Source: Dehalococcoidia bacterium LH_S1 (GTDB lineage: Bacteria > Chloroflexota > Dehalococcoidia > SZUA-161 > SpSt-899). Taken from it: a DNA stretch of 22,724 nt. Below the pieces are notes generated by a model. That model was not told where the DNA came from. It worked only from the letters and a program-made list of their open reading frames with translations, and searched no databases. Shown in pieces: positions 22,066-22,724 of this stretch. A program made the position numbers and the translations under genes. Each line of letters opens with the position of its first letter. The stretch's first letter is position 1. Location: positions 1 to 22,724 of the forward strand of contig JAGXOF010000007.1 of assembly GCA_023660035.1 (NCBI GenBank), read 5' to 3'.

Positions 22066-22724
22066 TCACCCTTCTCGCGGGGTCATTGCTACAACGGCAA
22101 ATACCAGGGTAAGTCCCGCGAAGATCAGGGCCTGAACGAATCCAAAGAGTGCTTCCAGTCCATAAAATGGCGTGCCTATCACCCAGGGAATTAGGTATAA
22201 GATCAGCATGATCAAAATCATGCCAGCCGTCATGTTTCCAAAAAGACGGAAGGTCAAGCTGATGATGCGTATAAACTCGCTCAAAATCTCAATAATACCC
22301 GCGAACATCTCGATGATCCCCATGAATACCTCTGATATTCCGTGCTTGATCCTTCCTCTAAACAACTCCTTGAGTCCTTTGAAGAAGCCACCGACAGCTA
22401 CAAACCTGCTCAGGTAAGCTATCCCGAATGTCCTTATACCAATGACCTCCACGAATACGAAGGAAATGAGAGCTAAAGCAAGAGGGAAATTAATGTCCGT
22501 GTTTGCCTTCTTGAACAATGGTAGGTTTACTATAAACCCATGATAAGTTCCTGCAAATCCTCCCGAAACCCCTTCCGCCGGTGCTTGATGGCCCCATCCA
22601 ATAACCTCAAATCCGGGGATAAGGGAGATCAAAGCGGCGCCGAATACGTAGAAAAATATGGTAGCTATAATTGGGAAGAAACGACGACCGTTCTCCTTAC
22701 CAGCGGCTTCCTCACAGAAATTGA
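22066..22724 (-). CDS. atpB: F-type ATP synthase a subunit, 5' end outside window
   Basis: The frame stays open to the window edge, so the N-terminus is missing. The readable 218 residues begin NFCEEAAGKENGRRFFPIIA. They include the essential Arg in SLTFRLFGNMTAGM (the equivalent of E. coli Arg210), the cytoplasmic NTDINFPLALALISF segment and the final helix with GFVQALIFAGLTLV. Subunit a forms the proton half-channels against the c ring. A TTG at 22632 could be mistaken for a start, but the conserved sequence before it shows that the gene is longer. It is the first atp gene visible; atpI, if present, would be beyond the window. Confidence 0.95.
   Translation of the reverse strand, partial: NFCEEAAGKENGRRFFPIIATIFFYVFGAALISLIPGFEVIGWGHQAPAEGVSGGFAGTYHGFIVNLPLFKKANTDINFPLALALISFVFVEVIGIRTFGIAYLSRFVAVGGFFKGLKELFRGRIKHGISEVFMGIIEMFAGIIEILSEFIRIISLTFRLFGNMTAGMILIMLILYLIPWVIGTPFYGLEALFGFVQALIFAGLTLVFAVVAMTPREG

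Noticed and set aside
22632..22632. TTG at 22632 as the start of atpB
   Set aside because: The frame continues upstream to the window edge with sequence typical of subunit a (NFCEEAAGKENGRRFFPI), so the true start is outside the window.

Overview
The window looks like core chromosome from a bacterium of the Chloroflexota, most likely class Dehalococcoidia. This placement is inference from remembered protein resemblance. It rests on the F1 beta subunit (DNIYRY and YVPADDYTDPG motifs), a short YidC with a lysine-rich tail, a GXHH-type IleRS2 and intermediate G+C. Nearly every gene has a recognisable family, and no phage, insertion sequence, CRISPR array, tRNA or rRNA was seen.

Plus strand, 1-2730: the 3' part of a transglutaminase-like protein, a YihY/BrkB membrane protein, and an HtrA/DegP-type serine protease with one PDZ domain and a probable lipoprotein signal. 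This block converges on the minus-strand genes with only 12 bases between stop codons.

Minus strand, 2743-22724 (all genes read right to left). First comes an F-type ATP synthase operon, atpB(partial)-atpE-atpF-atpH-atpA-atpG-usp-atpD-atpC. A two-domain universal stress protein sits between gamma and beta and has its own candidate -10 element. Next are a class II histone-deacetylase-like hydrolase, purH and an M17 leucyl aminopeptidase (pepA), followed by a coiled-coil protein of unknown role. A 323-base gap then carries a good promoter and G-rich hairpin motifs. Finally comes the rpmH-rnpA-yidD-[PQQ propeller lipoprotein]-yidC-jag-ileS cluster. The 45-codon rpmH was found by direct translation.

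The clusters cover energy conversion (ATP synthase) and membrane protein biogenesis (rnpA/yidD/yidC/jag, with an inserted eight-repeat beta-propeller lipoprotein). Housekeeping enzymes make up the rest. No wholly new system is evident. The points most worth a second look are the GIHH signature of IleRS (the GXHH swap linked to mupirocin hyper-resistance), the stress protein inside the ATP synthase operon, the altered Walker A of AtpA, the propeller lipoprotein inside the yidD-yidC operon, and several palindromic intergenic elements.
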